A DNA stretch of 64,000 nucleotides from CAZSSH01 sp964609825. GTDB lineage: Bacteria > Verrucomicrobiota > Lentisphaeria > Victivallales > Victivallaceae. The notes below the pieces were generated by a model, which worked only from the letters and a program-made list of their open reading frames with translations, did no database searches and had not been told where the DNA came from. The position numbers and the translations under genes are program-made. Positions 44,643-52,311 of this stretch are shown piece by piece. The DNA lies in the NCBI GenBank assembly GCA_964609825.1, contig CAZSSH010000011.1, positions 124,001 through 188,000 on the forward strand, given 5' to 3'. The stretch's first letter is position 1. Each line of letters begins with the position of its first letter.

Positions 44643-44672
44643 AGACAATGTCTCATTTTTGCTGTCAAAAAG
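44632..44672. promoter_or_regulatory. Nested inverted repeats overlapping the isomerase -35 box
   Basis: Outer arms CTTTTTGACA (44632-44641) and TGTCAAAAAG (44663-44672) are perfect complements; between them AGACAATGTCT (44643-44653) is itself a palindrome. The TGACA/TGTCA core occurs repeatedly. It overlaps the -35 element, as expected for an operator, but may also act as a weak terminator after the BNR gene. Confidence 0.45.
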
Positions 44673-44692
44673 CCGAAAAGTGATATTTTTTG

Positions 44693-46426
44693 CTAACACT
44701 CGCATGTATGGAGCACCGGGGCGTAAACCGTCAGGGTCTTGACCGAGCTGCCGATTTCCCACGGCGCATGGTTTGGCCGGGTGACGAGGCGGTTGTCAAA
44801 GCGCCTCCAGCCGAATTGCAACTCCTCGCCGCCGTCGGCAAAGACGCCGTTGCGGACAAACGAAACGACACTGCTTTTGCCGTCAACATTGACCGCGATC
44901 TCGGCCCCAACAAGCTCCTCCGGAGAGAACTTCTGGCTCCGCAAGCGGCACTCCTCGCAGCCGTCGTCCAGCGTCAAAATGATTTGTCCGGCTGCTGTGA
45001 CTTCAATGCTGACGCCGCGCCCGTCGGCTTGGCGGCCATTGAGCAAAAGTCCCGGCTGTGGATCGCCGGTGAGGACAAACTCCAGCGTAAACGAGTTGTT
45101 GGTCGGCGACCCGGCATGGTTGGGCAACTGGTAATTGCGATAGGAGAAGGGAGGAAGTTTGGGCGGTGCTTCGAGTTTGGCCGGACCGTGGACACTGAGC
45201 AACACTTCGGCGTCGGTTTTGACCTCTTTGCCCTCCAGATGATCCCACATTTTTTGCAGAAATGTGGCGGGGACCTCGTGGACTTTTGCCAGATTTTTCT
45301 CGGTTTCGGTGATGAAATAGCGGTTATCATCCTCCAGCAAGTCGGGGTAGCTCATCCGCACCATCGGGTCGGGGTGATAAAACAAAAGCTCGGGTTCGCC
45401 CCAGCGGATGATTTTGCCCTCGGGCGAATCGGCCTCGACGCCGGGCAAGAGCCATGCCGGATTGCGGTCCTCGTAGACGATTTGCGGATTGCCGCCGACG
45501 AAGTGGCCGCCGTGGTTGTGAAACCAGTAAAGATATTTGCCGTTATTACATTTCCAGACAAAGTTGGCGGCGCGCGGGTGCTTGACCGCGTGACCGTTGG
45601 CGCGTTTCATATACCGGGGGACGCTCCATGTGTGGCCGCCGTCGCGGCTGTAGGCCTCGACCGGGTAGCCGTCAATGCTGCGGTAGGTGACGTACAGTGA
45701 GCCGTCGCTCAACGCGACGAAGCACTGCTCCTCGGCAATGGGGCCACCCCCCGGCGGGGTTTTGAGCCCCAAATCGCCGTCGGGCAAGGTTTCCCACAGG
45801 GCTTCGTCCGGATCGGCGACGGTGAGGAGGTTGGCGCTTTTGAGCAGCGAACCCTCGGATTTCTGGTAAAAACCTTTGCCCATTTCGCCGACGCGGATCA
45901 AGGACACGTACGCTGTATTGTCCAACGCAAACGGGCGGCCGACATTCCAAAAAAAGCGGATTTTTCCCTGATAAATGTTGTCCCGGTCGCATTGAAAGTG
46001 ACGGTAGGGGATGTTGTAAAATTGCTTGCTCCAAGTTTTGCCGTGGTCGTCGCTGTACTTAAAGCCGAAATCGCCGAGACAATCGACGCGGGTGATCTTT
46101 TGCGTGCGGCCATGGTCCATGATTTCGCGCACGTTGTCACTGTTGCGGTTGTAAAAGACAAAGATGCGCCCGGAGGGGGCTTTGAGCATGACGGCGTAAG
46201 AGTTCTCCACCGCCCCCGGCTCCTCGACGCTCGTGATGTCTTTCCACGTTTTCCCGAAATCGTTGCTGCGGCACATTTGGATATGCTGCCCGGCGGCCCC
46301 CTCGTCGCCGCCGCCGGTGGTGAGGCAGCAGAGCCAGTGACCGTCATCGGTCTTGACCAGATAGGGTTGGTCGGCGTAATGCTGCGCCGGGATCGGATTG
46401 CCGTTTATAATGTTTTGCCAATTCAT
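44693..46426 (-). CDS. BNR/sialidase-like protein with C-terminal sandwich domain, no signal peptide
   Basis: 577 residues. An N-terminal ~380-residue beta-propeller has Asp boxes SNDFGKTW, SDDHGKTW and SRDGGHTW. A C-terminal ~130-residue jelly-roll of the GH32/concanavalin C-terminal type follows (FTLEFVLTGDPQPGLLLNG, GVSIEVTAAGQIILTLDDG, VGAEIAVNVDGKSSVVSFVRNG). It lacks a signal peptide, suggesting cytoplasmic hydrolysis of an imported oligosaccharide, or use as a different enzyme on this fold. It starts 3 nt after the GH5 gene. Substrate unknown. Confidence 0.8.
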   Translation of the reverse strand: MNWQNIINGNPIPAQHYADQPYLVKTDDGHWLCCLTTGGGDEGAAGQHIQMCRSNDFGKTWKDITSVEEPGAVENSYAVMLKAPSGRIFVFYNRNSDNVREIMDHGRTQKITRVDCLGDFGFKYSDDHGKTWSKQFYNIPYRHFQCDRDNIYQGKIRFFWNVGRPFALDNTAYVSLIRVGEMGKGFYQKSEGSLLKSANLLTVADPDEALWETLPDGDLGLKTPPGGGPIAEEQCFVALSDGSLYVTYRSIDGYPVEAYSRDGGHTWSVPRYMKRANGHAVKHPRAANFVWKCNNGKYLYWFHNHGGHFVGGNPQIVYEDRNPAWLLPGVEADSPEGKIIRWGEPELLFYHPDPMVRMSYPDLLEDDNRYFITETEKNLAKVHEVPATFLQKMWDHLEGKEVKTDAEVLLSVHGPAKLEAPPKLPPFSYRNYQLPNHAGSPTNNSFTLEFVLTGDPQPGLLLNGRQADGRGVSIEVTAAGQIILTLDDGCEECRLRSQKFSPEELVGAEIAVNVDGKSSVVSFVRNGVFADGGEELQFGWRRFDNRLVTRPNHAPWEIGSSVKTLTVYAPVLHTCEC

Positions 46427-46429
46427 TTG

Positions 46430-47944
46430 TCATTTACTCCGGTTATTTTGCCAGCCGTCCAAAAGCACGCGTTTGCGCGGCGTGTCGGTGGCGGGTTTCA
46501 TCGATTTATCATCGGGGCCTTCGTGTTCGAGGCTCCAACCCTCCCACTCGCGAAAGGCGTGATAGCTCCAGTCCCATTGGTACTCCTCAAAAATACTGAT
46601 GACATCGCGCAGATACTCGGGGGCGCCGGGAGCCCATGCCACTGCCGAAAATTCGCCGACGTAGATGCGGGCATGGTGTTTCTGCTGAAATTCGCGGACG
46701 GGAGCAAGTACTTGGCGCAACGCCTCTTTGTTCCAGTGACGGCCCGCGATTTCGTCGGTGCGGTAATCGCGGCCGACCGGAAAATGTTTGTGGACGCCTT
46801 GATGGCTGAATTCGCTCGGTTTATACATATGCAGCTGGTAGATGACATTGTCCATTGCCAGCGGCGAGAGATAGCTGAAAGCGGTGGGCGAGTCCATTTC
46901 GTTGGACTCTACAATCAAAGTGGTGTCGGAGTCGATGGCCCGCACGGCTTCGGCGGCGCGTTTCTGGATTTCCCAATAGCTGACGCTCGCGGGGCGGGTT
47001 TGAAACGGCTCATTGATCAAATCGAAGCCGAATACCGTCGGATTGCGGTGAAACTTTTGCGCGATGCGCTGCCAGACCAAAACATAGTGGTCGGCGTATT
47101 TCGACTCAAAAAACATGCGCATGTTGAGGTCCTCGTAGCGTCCTCCGGGCGGGGAATGAAGATCGATGACCACCTTGATACCGTATTTTTTGGCCAGCTC
47201 GATTTCGCGGGCGATTTTGTCCAGCTGTGAGTCGATCCAGCGGTCATAGTCATCAAGATCAAGGTCGGTGTTGGGCTTTGCCCAAAAGCGGCAGATTTGC
47301 AGTCGTACCAGATTGACGTTCCAATCTTGCAAGGTCTTGAAGTCCGTTTCGATCATCTCCCGCTGCGGCGACATGACTCCGCGCAGGGGCGGCATTTGGC
47401 GGACACGCTCGGGGTAAGTAATGATATAATCCTGATTGACCATATTGTAAATCGTCTCGACCCGGAGCGAATTGAGATCAAATTCAACGGCGCCCGAGGC
47501 GTCTTGCAGCCCCAGCATCAACGTTCCCTGATTGGCATCTGAGGGGATCGGAGCAATGAACGATATTTCGCGCCAGTCAAAGGTGCCGTAGACATTATTG
47601 GGATGCAGCCAGCGCTTTTGGTTTTCGCCGTCGATATAGTAAAGCATAAATTTGACGCCGTTCCACGGTTGCGGCGGCTTACTGACATTGTCGGCCTTGA
47701 CCCGGATGGTAAAGGCCAGTTGTTTTCCCCGGTACGGCACCAGATCAATCGCGGCGGAAATGACATTTTGTCTGGCGGCTTCCTCCGGAGTGACGGCAAT
47801 CCTCCAGATGCCGTCGGTTTGGGCGGCAAAGGGTTGTTTATCCCATTTCAAGGTTTCCCGGTTGATTTCAGATACCATTGCGGCTGACGCAATGATAAAG
47901 ACGGATAATAATAATGTGGTCAGGATGGTTTTACGGTAATGCAT
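46430..47944 (-). CDS. Secreted GH5-family endoglycanase
   Basis: 504 residues with a signal peptide (MHYRKTILTTLLLSVFIIASAA). Residues ~30-165 form an N-terminal carbohydrate-binding-like beta-sandwich. The catalytic GH5 barrel includes VNLVRLQICRFW, FGFDLINEPF with acid/base E312, YQLHMYKP with H372 and YVGEFSAVAW with nucleophile E431. GH5 activities include cellulase and mannanase; the neighbouring mannose-type isomerase hints at mannan but does not prove it. ATG 47944 with AAGGAA upstream was chosen over an ATG at 47992, which would overlap the pseudopilin gene. Confidence 0.9.
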   Translation of the reverse strand: MHYRKTILTTLLLSVFIIASAAMVSEINRETLKWDKQPFAAQTDGIWRIAVTPEEAARQNVISAAIDLVPYRGKQLAFTIRVKADNVSKPPQPWNGVKFMLYYIDGENQKRWLHPNNVYGTFDWREISFIAPIPSDANQGTLMLGLQDASGAVEFDLNSLRVETIYNMVNQDYIITYPERVRQMPPLRGVMSPQREMIETDFKTLQDWNVNLVRLQICRFWAKPNTDLDLDDYDRWIDSQLDKIAREIELAKKYGIKVVIDLHSPPGGRYEDLNMRMFFESKYADHYVLVWQRIAQKFHRNPTVFGFDLINEPFQTRPASVSYWEIQKRAAEAVRAIDSDTTLIVESNEMDSPTAFSYLSPLAMDNVIYQLHMYKPSEFSHQGVHKHFPVGRDYRTDEIAGRHWNKEALRQVLAPVREFQQKHHARIYVGEFSAVAWAPGAPEYLRDVISIFEEYQWDWSYHAFREWEGWSLEHEGPDDKSMKPATDTPRKRVLLDGWQNNRSK

Positions 47945-47967
47945 CGAACATGTTTCCTTAGGATGGC

Positions 47968-48666
47968 TTAATTGCTGTAAAAGTTTTTGCACAAAAATGC
48001 CCGGTTGGGATAAAGTTTGTTGCCGCTCATGGTTTGGACGTGTCCGTCAAGATAGCAGACGTTGGCATTGATTAACCCGCCGTGACGGTATCCGGCATAG
48101 TTGGTGACGCCTCGGCTCTCCTGATATTGGGCATAGGTTGCCGGATTGAGTCCCGAGCTCAGCACTGCCCAGTCCAAAGCATCGATAAAGGCGAGTCGCT
48201 GAGCCGGTTTGATCACCCGGGTGAGTTTGTAAGCCACAATATCCTTGCCGCCCCAGCCGACGATATCGTCCGCTGCCACGCCATAAGAATACTGAGCTTG
48301 TCCCTTGCCTCCGCTGGGATTGGTAAAGGCGTATGCCGCATCCGGGCAAGTCAGCGAAAATGGCATTAAGCCGCCATTGATATCGTTGAGATTGGTAAGC
48401 CCCAGACCGCTGTGAAACAAAGTGTTTTTGGTCCATGAGCTGCTGCCTATTTTGGCCGGAATCCAATAGTCCTGACTGGTATTGGCGTACAGCGCGCCGG
48501 ACATTCCGAATTGCTTGAGGATATTGGTGCATTTGACCTTTTTGGCGGTTTCCCGGGCCTTGTTTAAGGCAGGCAGCAGCATTGATGCCAAAATGGCGAT
48601 AATTGCAATTACTACCAAAAGTTCGATCAGTGTAAAAAATGGCTTCGGGCAAACTTGACGTTTCAT
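47968..48666 (-). CDS. Pseudopilin-like protein heading the GH5/BNR operon
   Basis: 232 residues. Leader MKRQVCPKPF then FTLIELLVVIAIIAILASMLL; Glu at +5 is kept while the -1 residue is Phe rather than Gly. KARETAKKVKCTNILKQFG and a Tyr-rich body follow, ending with VCYLDGHVQTMSGNKLYPN, the GDGH-like motif. ATG 48666 has AGGAG 5 nt upstream; ATG 48669 is too close to the ribosome site. First gene of pseudopilin-GH5-BNR, with the isomerase downstream. Exported, membrane-anchored; role unknown. Confidence 0.9.
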   Translation of the reverse strand: MKRQVCPKPFFTLIELLVVIAIIAILASMLLPALNKARETAKKVKCTNILKQFGMSGALYANTSQDYWIPAKIGSSSWTKNTLFHSGLGLTNLNDINGGLMPFSLTCPDAAYAFTNPSGGKGQAQYSYGVAADDIVGWGGKDIVAYKLTRVIKPAQRLAFIDALDWAVLSSGLNPATYAQYQESRGVTNYAGYRHGGLINANVCYLDGHVQTMSGNKLYPNRAFLCKNFYSN

Positions 48667-48748
48667 CATCTCTCCTTTTGCGGATTATTTTATTGTTTGT
48701 CGCTACCTGGTAAAATTTCAGGTCCATGGTTTTTGGTTATTGCTCCAT

Positions 48749-48777
48749 AGTATATTGTAAAAAATGGTTTGCGGCAA
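48749..48777 (-). promoter_or_regulatory. Predicted promoter of the pseudopilin/GH5/BNR operon
   Basis: Minus strand TTGCCG (48777-48772), 17 bp spacer, TATACT (48754-48749); start expected near 48742. Confidence 0.5.
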
Positions 48778-48784
48778 GCCATGT

Positions 48785-48814
48785 TTGTGTCAAAATTAAC
48801 ATGATTGTGCCAAA
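48785..48814. promoter_or_regulatory. Candidate AraC-family operator: direct repeat TTGTGyCAAA, 20 bp apart
   Basis: TTGTGTCAAA at 48785-48794 and TTGTGCCAAA at 48805-48814 match in 9 of 10 positions with a 20-bp start-to-start distance, immediately upstream of the minus-strand -35 box (about -43 to -72) and next to the -35 box of the AraC-family gene. Confidence 0.55.
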
Positions 48815-48819
48815 GTGAT

Positions 48820-48848
48820 TTGTTTTTTGGAATTTGGCGGCTTATATT
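48820..48848 (+). promoter_or_regulatory. Predicted promoter of the second AraC-family gene
   Basis: TTGTTT at 48820-48825, 17 bp spacer, TATATT at 48843-48848, about 30 nt before the ATG at 48884. Confidence 0.5.
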
Positions 48849-48883
48849 GAAAATGAAATAAAAATCAACGCCGGAGAAATATC

Positions 48884-49762
48884 ATGCAGTTTAACTGGCA
48901 GACCATCGGGGAATATAATTCCCTCCTGCAGCAGACCGTCGGCAATAATATCGAGCTTTGGGTCGGTAAGACACCCTTGGTAATGCCGCTGGCTCATTTT
49001 ACCTTGGAGGAAAAAAAATATACCACCCATTTACACAAACATGCCCATTATGAGTTAAGTTGTATGTGTCAGGGAGAGATGTTTTATCAAGAGGGTGGAG
49101 GCGGAGCGATCCGTCGGTTGAGTGCCAATAATCAACGTTGGGTGCTGATCCCGCCCGGGTTTGAGCACCGGCGTTTTTCTAGGGAAGACAATGCGGTGAT
49201 TTTCGGCCTCGCGGTGCGGTTAAATGCCAACGGTCCGCTGGCACGGTCACTGCTGGATCGTATCCATATTCTTGACGGGGGGCCGGTGGAGGGGATGCTT
49301 GTTGATTTCTGGCGAACGATCGACGGCAACGGGCGCTTTAAGGTCGAGCAGTTGCGCTGGTTGCTGTCAGGCATTTTATTAAAGCTTTTTGCAGAAAATT
49401 ATCCTAATTTGCTTGGCGAAACTCCGGTGACGGTTCCCAAGACCAACGCCATGGAGGCGGTGGATATTTATATTGACGAAAACTTGGGCGAGGAAATTTC
49501 GGTCGATCAACTCGCCCGAATTGCCAAAGTGAGCCGCCGCCAGCTCTACCGGCTTTTTGAGCAAAAGCACGGTGAGCCGGTCAACGAAAACATCATCCGG
49601 CGGCGGCTCCAGCGCGCTGCCGAAATGCTGATCGGGAGCAACCTCTCGGTCAAAGAGATTGCCGCCTTGGCAGGCTTTCGTAACTTGAGTTACTTTACCC
49701 GCCAGTTTAAAGAGCATTTTATCCTGCCACCCGCCCACTACCGCAGGCAGCGCGGCGCCTGA
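48884..49762 (+). CDS. AraC-family transcriptional regulator
   Basis: 292 residues. A cupin-like sensor domain (HLHKHAHYELSCMCQGEMFYQE, RWVLIPPGFEHRRF) is followed from ~190 by the paired helix-turn-helix domain (ISVDQLARIAKVSRRQLYRLFEQ, VKEIAALAGFRNLSYFTRQFKEHF, PPAHYRRQR). Divergent from the pseudopilin/GH5/BNR operon and so its likely activator. It ends 5 nt from the convergent membrane protein gene. Confidence 0.93.
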   Translation: MQFNWQTIGEYNSLLQQTVGNNIELWVGKTPLVMPLAHFTLEEKKYTTHLHKHAHYELSCMCQGEMFYQEGGGGAIRRLSANNQRWVLIPPGFEHRRFSREDNAVIFGLAVRLNANGPLARSLLDRIHILDGGPVEGMLVDFWRTIDGNGRFKVEQLRWLLSGILLKLFAENYPNLLGETPVTVPKTNAMEAVDIYIDENLGEEISVDQLARIAKVSRRQLYRLFEQKHGEPVNENIIRRRLQRAAEMLIGSNLSVKEIAALAGFRNLSYFTRQFKEHFILPPAHYRRQRGA

Positions 49763-49767
49763 TTGTT

Positions 49768-52002
49768 TTACGGCTGATATTTGACGCCGTAAGCCAAAAT
49801 ATCGGTGGTTTCACCATCACTGTAACGGCTGAAATTGCGGTAACGGTCATCGTCGATAAAGGTCACGGTAAAAGATGCCCCCTCCGGCGCATCGGTGCTG
49901 ATTTCGACCGTGCTCGGAATCCCGGTCCGGATAAATTTAAAGTAGTGCCACTGTTTGTCTGTCAATGTATTGACCGGTCTGGTCTGGTTAAACAATTCTT
50001 TGCCCTCGGCATCGCAAATTTTGATCCGGTATTCGCCCTGCATTTGATCGCTTTTGCGTCCAAAGGTGCGGATGTAGAGACCCAATGCCTCCGGGGTGCA
50101 ATCCGGCGGCGGTGGAATTAGCTTGCCTTTGAGCGCCAGATTGCGGTGCAGCTCTTTGCCCGGGACAAAACCCTTGGGGTTATTTTCGGGGATAAAGGTG
50201 CGCAGAAATGTCAACTCCTGCAGCTTGAATTGATATTTTTTAATCGTATCGGCATGTTTTGCGGCCACTTTTTTGGCAATCAAATACGGGGTTTTTTCAA
50301 GACGCAGATAATTTTGCTGTAAATAACGCAACCGGGCATTCTTTTCGGGGACAAAGTACGACTCGTCAAAGGCATCGCTCCAGCGAATCACCGCGGGCTG
50401 CTCTTTTTGCAGATCGTCGAGCAAAAAGAAATCGGGTTTGAGCCAGCTCCGGCCATGGTAATTTTCGATCCATTCGCGCATCCAGTAATAAAAGGTCGGG
50501 CGGCGCGGGATATTGAGGTATAAGCTCCATTTGTCAAGGTAAACGCGGTCGTCATCCGTGGTGATTTCGTTGATGAAATTGTGGTATTGATCCGGCTGCG
50601 GTTGCCGCTCATAATATGTGTCCGGCAGTTTGGCCGCAGTGTAAAAAGCAATAATTCCGACGGTCAGCACCAATCCCGCCGCCACTCCTCTTGCAACCGG
50701 CAGTTGAAACATTGCCGAAGTCAGTATGCCGGCCAAAATAAAAATCCGCGTCGAGTCTTGAAAAGGACTTTGATGATACCGCAACACCGACGAGATCACG
50801 ATGGCCAGCAACAGGATGAGTAACAGCACAAATGACAGGATCCGCCGCGGATTTTTGCCGGGCATCAACATGGCAAACATGGCAAAAACCATAAAAGTCA
50901 TGAAAAACTGCAAGTTAAAAAATGCGTCCGGCATCATGCAACCGGCGAAAAATATCTGCAACAATTCCCCAACAGTGGCGATTTGGATCGGATAGAGTTT
51001 CAAATTGTAATAGAAATGGTACTCCAAATACCCCATTATTGAGCCGAAAAACAATAAATAGAGCAGTGTTGCGGCCACCACGATGAGTCCGCCCGCGGCA
51101 AAAAAGCCGCAGTAGCGCCCCAGATTTCGCCAGTCATGCTTGGGCGCAAAGGTTAAAAGCAGCAGCCAAACTGCCAGCACCCCGGTAAAAAGGATTGCCA
51201 TGGTGTAGGATATTGCGCAAAAAAATGCCAGCGCCAAACACCCTCCGGCCGTCAGCATTTTGGCGGGAGTCAACCATTTGTCACCGGCAAAATAGATGGG
51301 GATCAGTAAATAAAGCGCACCGGATATAAAGACTCCGGCATAACTTTGATAGAGGATAATCCCGCCGTAGCTGAATGGAGTTCCCTGCGAATCGTACCGC
51401 ATTTTCCAAAATTCCAATGCATAGGCGCATATGGTCAGGTAGACAATGGGGGTGATTACCCGCACCAGCCGGTCGCGCCCCGCCGGAAAACAGACCATCA
51501 ACAGCACCGGCAACGCGTAAATCAGCAATCCCTGTATCCGGGCGACGGCAAGATCGCGGACCGGCACCAAGAGTGCCCATAAGTGAGCAAACATAAACGG
51601 AAAAACACCGTGATGTGAAAAATAACTCGCGTAAATTTTTTCGCCCTGCGCCTGAAAAAAACCGCAGACAATTTTTTCGGTCTCATCGCCGAACTCGGAT
51701 TGAAACAGCGCCCGTCCAAAATGGTAAGCGCTCAAATCCAAACAGCAAGCACCGGTCAGACAAAGCAGCAATATCAGCATCTTTCCTGCCGCATCCGCGT
51801 TGGCATACTCCCGGTGAAACATCCGCCATAGCGCCGCCCCGAGGATGAAAAACAGCAAAATATTGCCCCAATGCAACATATTTTTATCGTCAAACCGGCA
51901 AAAAAAATAGGAAACCGCAGTGGCAAAACCGGCGATTAACACGATGGTATATTTAATATTGCAAAACTTTTCGTCAAAAAACAAACGGGACAATACTTGC
52001 AT
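49768..52002 (-). CDS. Polytopic membrane protein, GT-C glycosyltransferase-like
   Basis: 744 residues. About twelve hydrophobic helices occupy residues ~15-460. The first large extracytoplasmic loop contains acidic residues followed by SYFSHHGVFPFMFAHLWALL, reminiscent of the DE...P pattern in PMT/ArnT-like GT-C transferases. The C-terminal ~280 residues are a soluble domain with beta-rich end (FIRTGIPSTVEISTDAPEGASFTVTFI). It may transfer a sugar from a polyprenol-phosphate donor, but I cannot name the family. ATG 52002 was chosen: AGGT lies upstream and the following residues are a normal membrane-protein start; the longer frame to 52056 is less likely. Monocistronic with its own promoter. 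Confidence 0.7.
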   Translation of the reverse strand: MQVLSRLFFDEKFCNIKYTIVLIAGFATAVSYFFCRFDDKNMLHWGNILLFFILGAALWRMFHREYANADAAGKMLILLLCLTGACCLDLSAYHFGRALFQSEFGDETEKIVCGFFQAQGEKIYASYFSHHGVFPFMFAHLWALLVPVRDLAVARIQGLLIYALPVLLMVCFPAGRDRLVRVITPIVYLTICAYALEFWKMRYDSQGTPFSYGGIILYQSYAGVFISGALYLLIPIYFAGDKWLTPAKMLTAGGCLALAFFCAISYTMAILFTGVLAVWLLLLTFAPKHDWRNLGRYCGFFAAGGLIVVAATLLYLLFFGSIMGYLEYHFYYNLKLYPIQIATVGELLQIFFAGCMMPDAFFNLQFFMTFMVFAMFAMLMPGKNPRRILSFVLLLILLLAIVISSVLRYHQSPFQDSTRIFILAGILTSAMFQLPVARGVAAGLVLTVGIIAFYTAAKLPDTYYERQPQPDQYHNFINEITTDDDRVYLDKWSLYLNIPRRPTFYYWMREWIENYHGRSWLKPDFFLLDDLQKEQPAVIRWSDAFDESYFVPEKNARLRYLQQNYLRLEKTPYLIAKKVAAKHADTIKKYQFKLQELTFLRTFIPENNPKGFVPGKELHRNLALKGKLIPPPPDCTPEALGLYIRTFGRKSDQMQGEYRIKICDAEGKELFNQTRPVNTLTDKQWHYFKFIRTGIPSTVEISTDAPEGASFTVTFIDDDRYRNFSRYSDGETTDILAYGVKYQP

Positions 52003-52311
52003 AAATTTACCTGAATTTTTATCTGCCTGTGGCTCACAACGGCAAAAACGAGTCAAATAACAGCTTTCACGTCAGAATATATCATCATTTTGAGTAAATA
52101 GCAAACACAGTTTGGGGCAGTTTGCCGGGAGGACATATCGTTATCATTGTCTTTCAATCAAACAGAGCAGGCTATTTTTTGTCGGATTTTATCGCTTCGG
52201 TGTCTTGAAAAATACATGTTGGGGGGTTACTTTATCCCAAAGGTACCGATATTTCCGGTCAGGTTGCGGGCCCAAATAAAATTTTCCCTATAACACATTT
52301 TATGGTTTGAT
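52003..52311. other. 309-bp divergent intergenic region
   Basis: Lies between the GT-C-like gene (-) and the glycerol-1-phosphate dehydrogenase-like gene (+). It contains the minus-strand promoter at 52076-52104. No convincing promoter pair is seen for the plus-strand gene; TATAAC at about 52290 is a possible -10 with a poorly spaced -35. No small gene or repeat was found. Confidence 0.5.
52076..52104 (-). promoter_or_regulatory. Predicted promoter of the GT-C-like gene
   Basis: Minus strand TTGCTA (52104-52099), 17 bp spacer, TATATT (52081-52076). Confidence 0.55.

Noticed and set aside
44591..44762. Extended start for the lyxose isomerase-like gene
   Set aside because: The extra 57 codons run through a promoter and palindrome and into the BNR gene; the ATG at 44591 has a good ribosome site and gives the family's normal length.
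45992..47230. A 412-codon plus-strand frame across the BNR and GH5 genes
   Set aside because: It spans two well-supported minus-strand genes and shows no domain; an antisense artefact.
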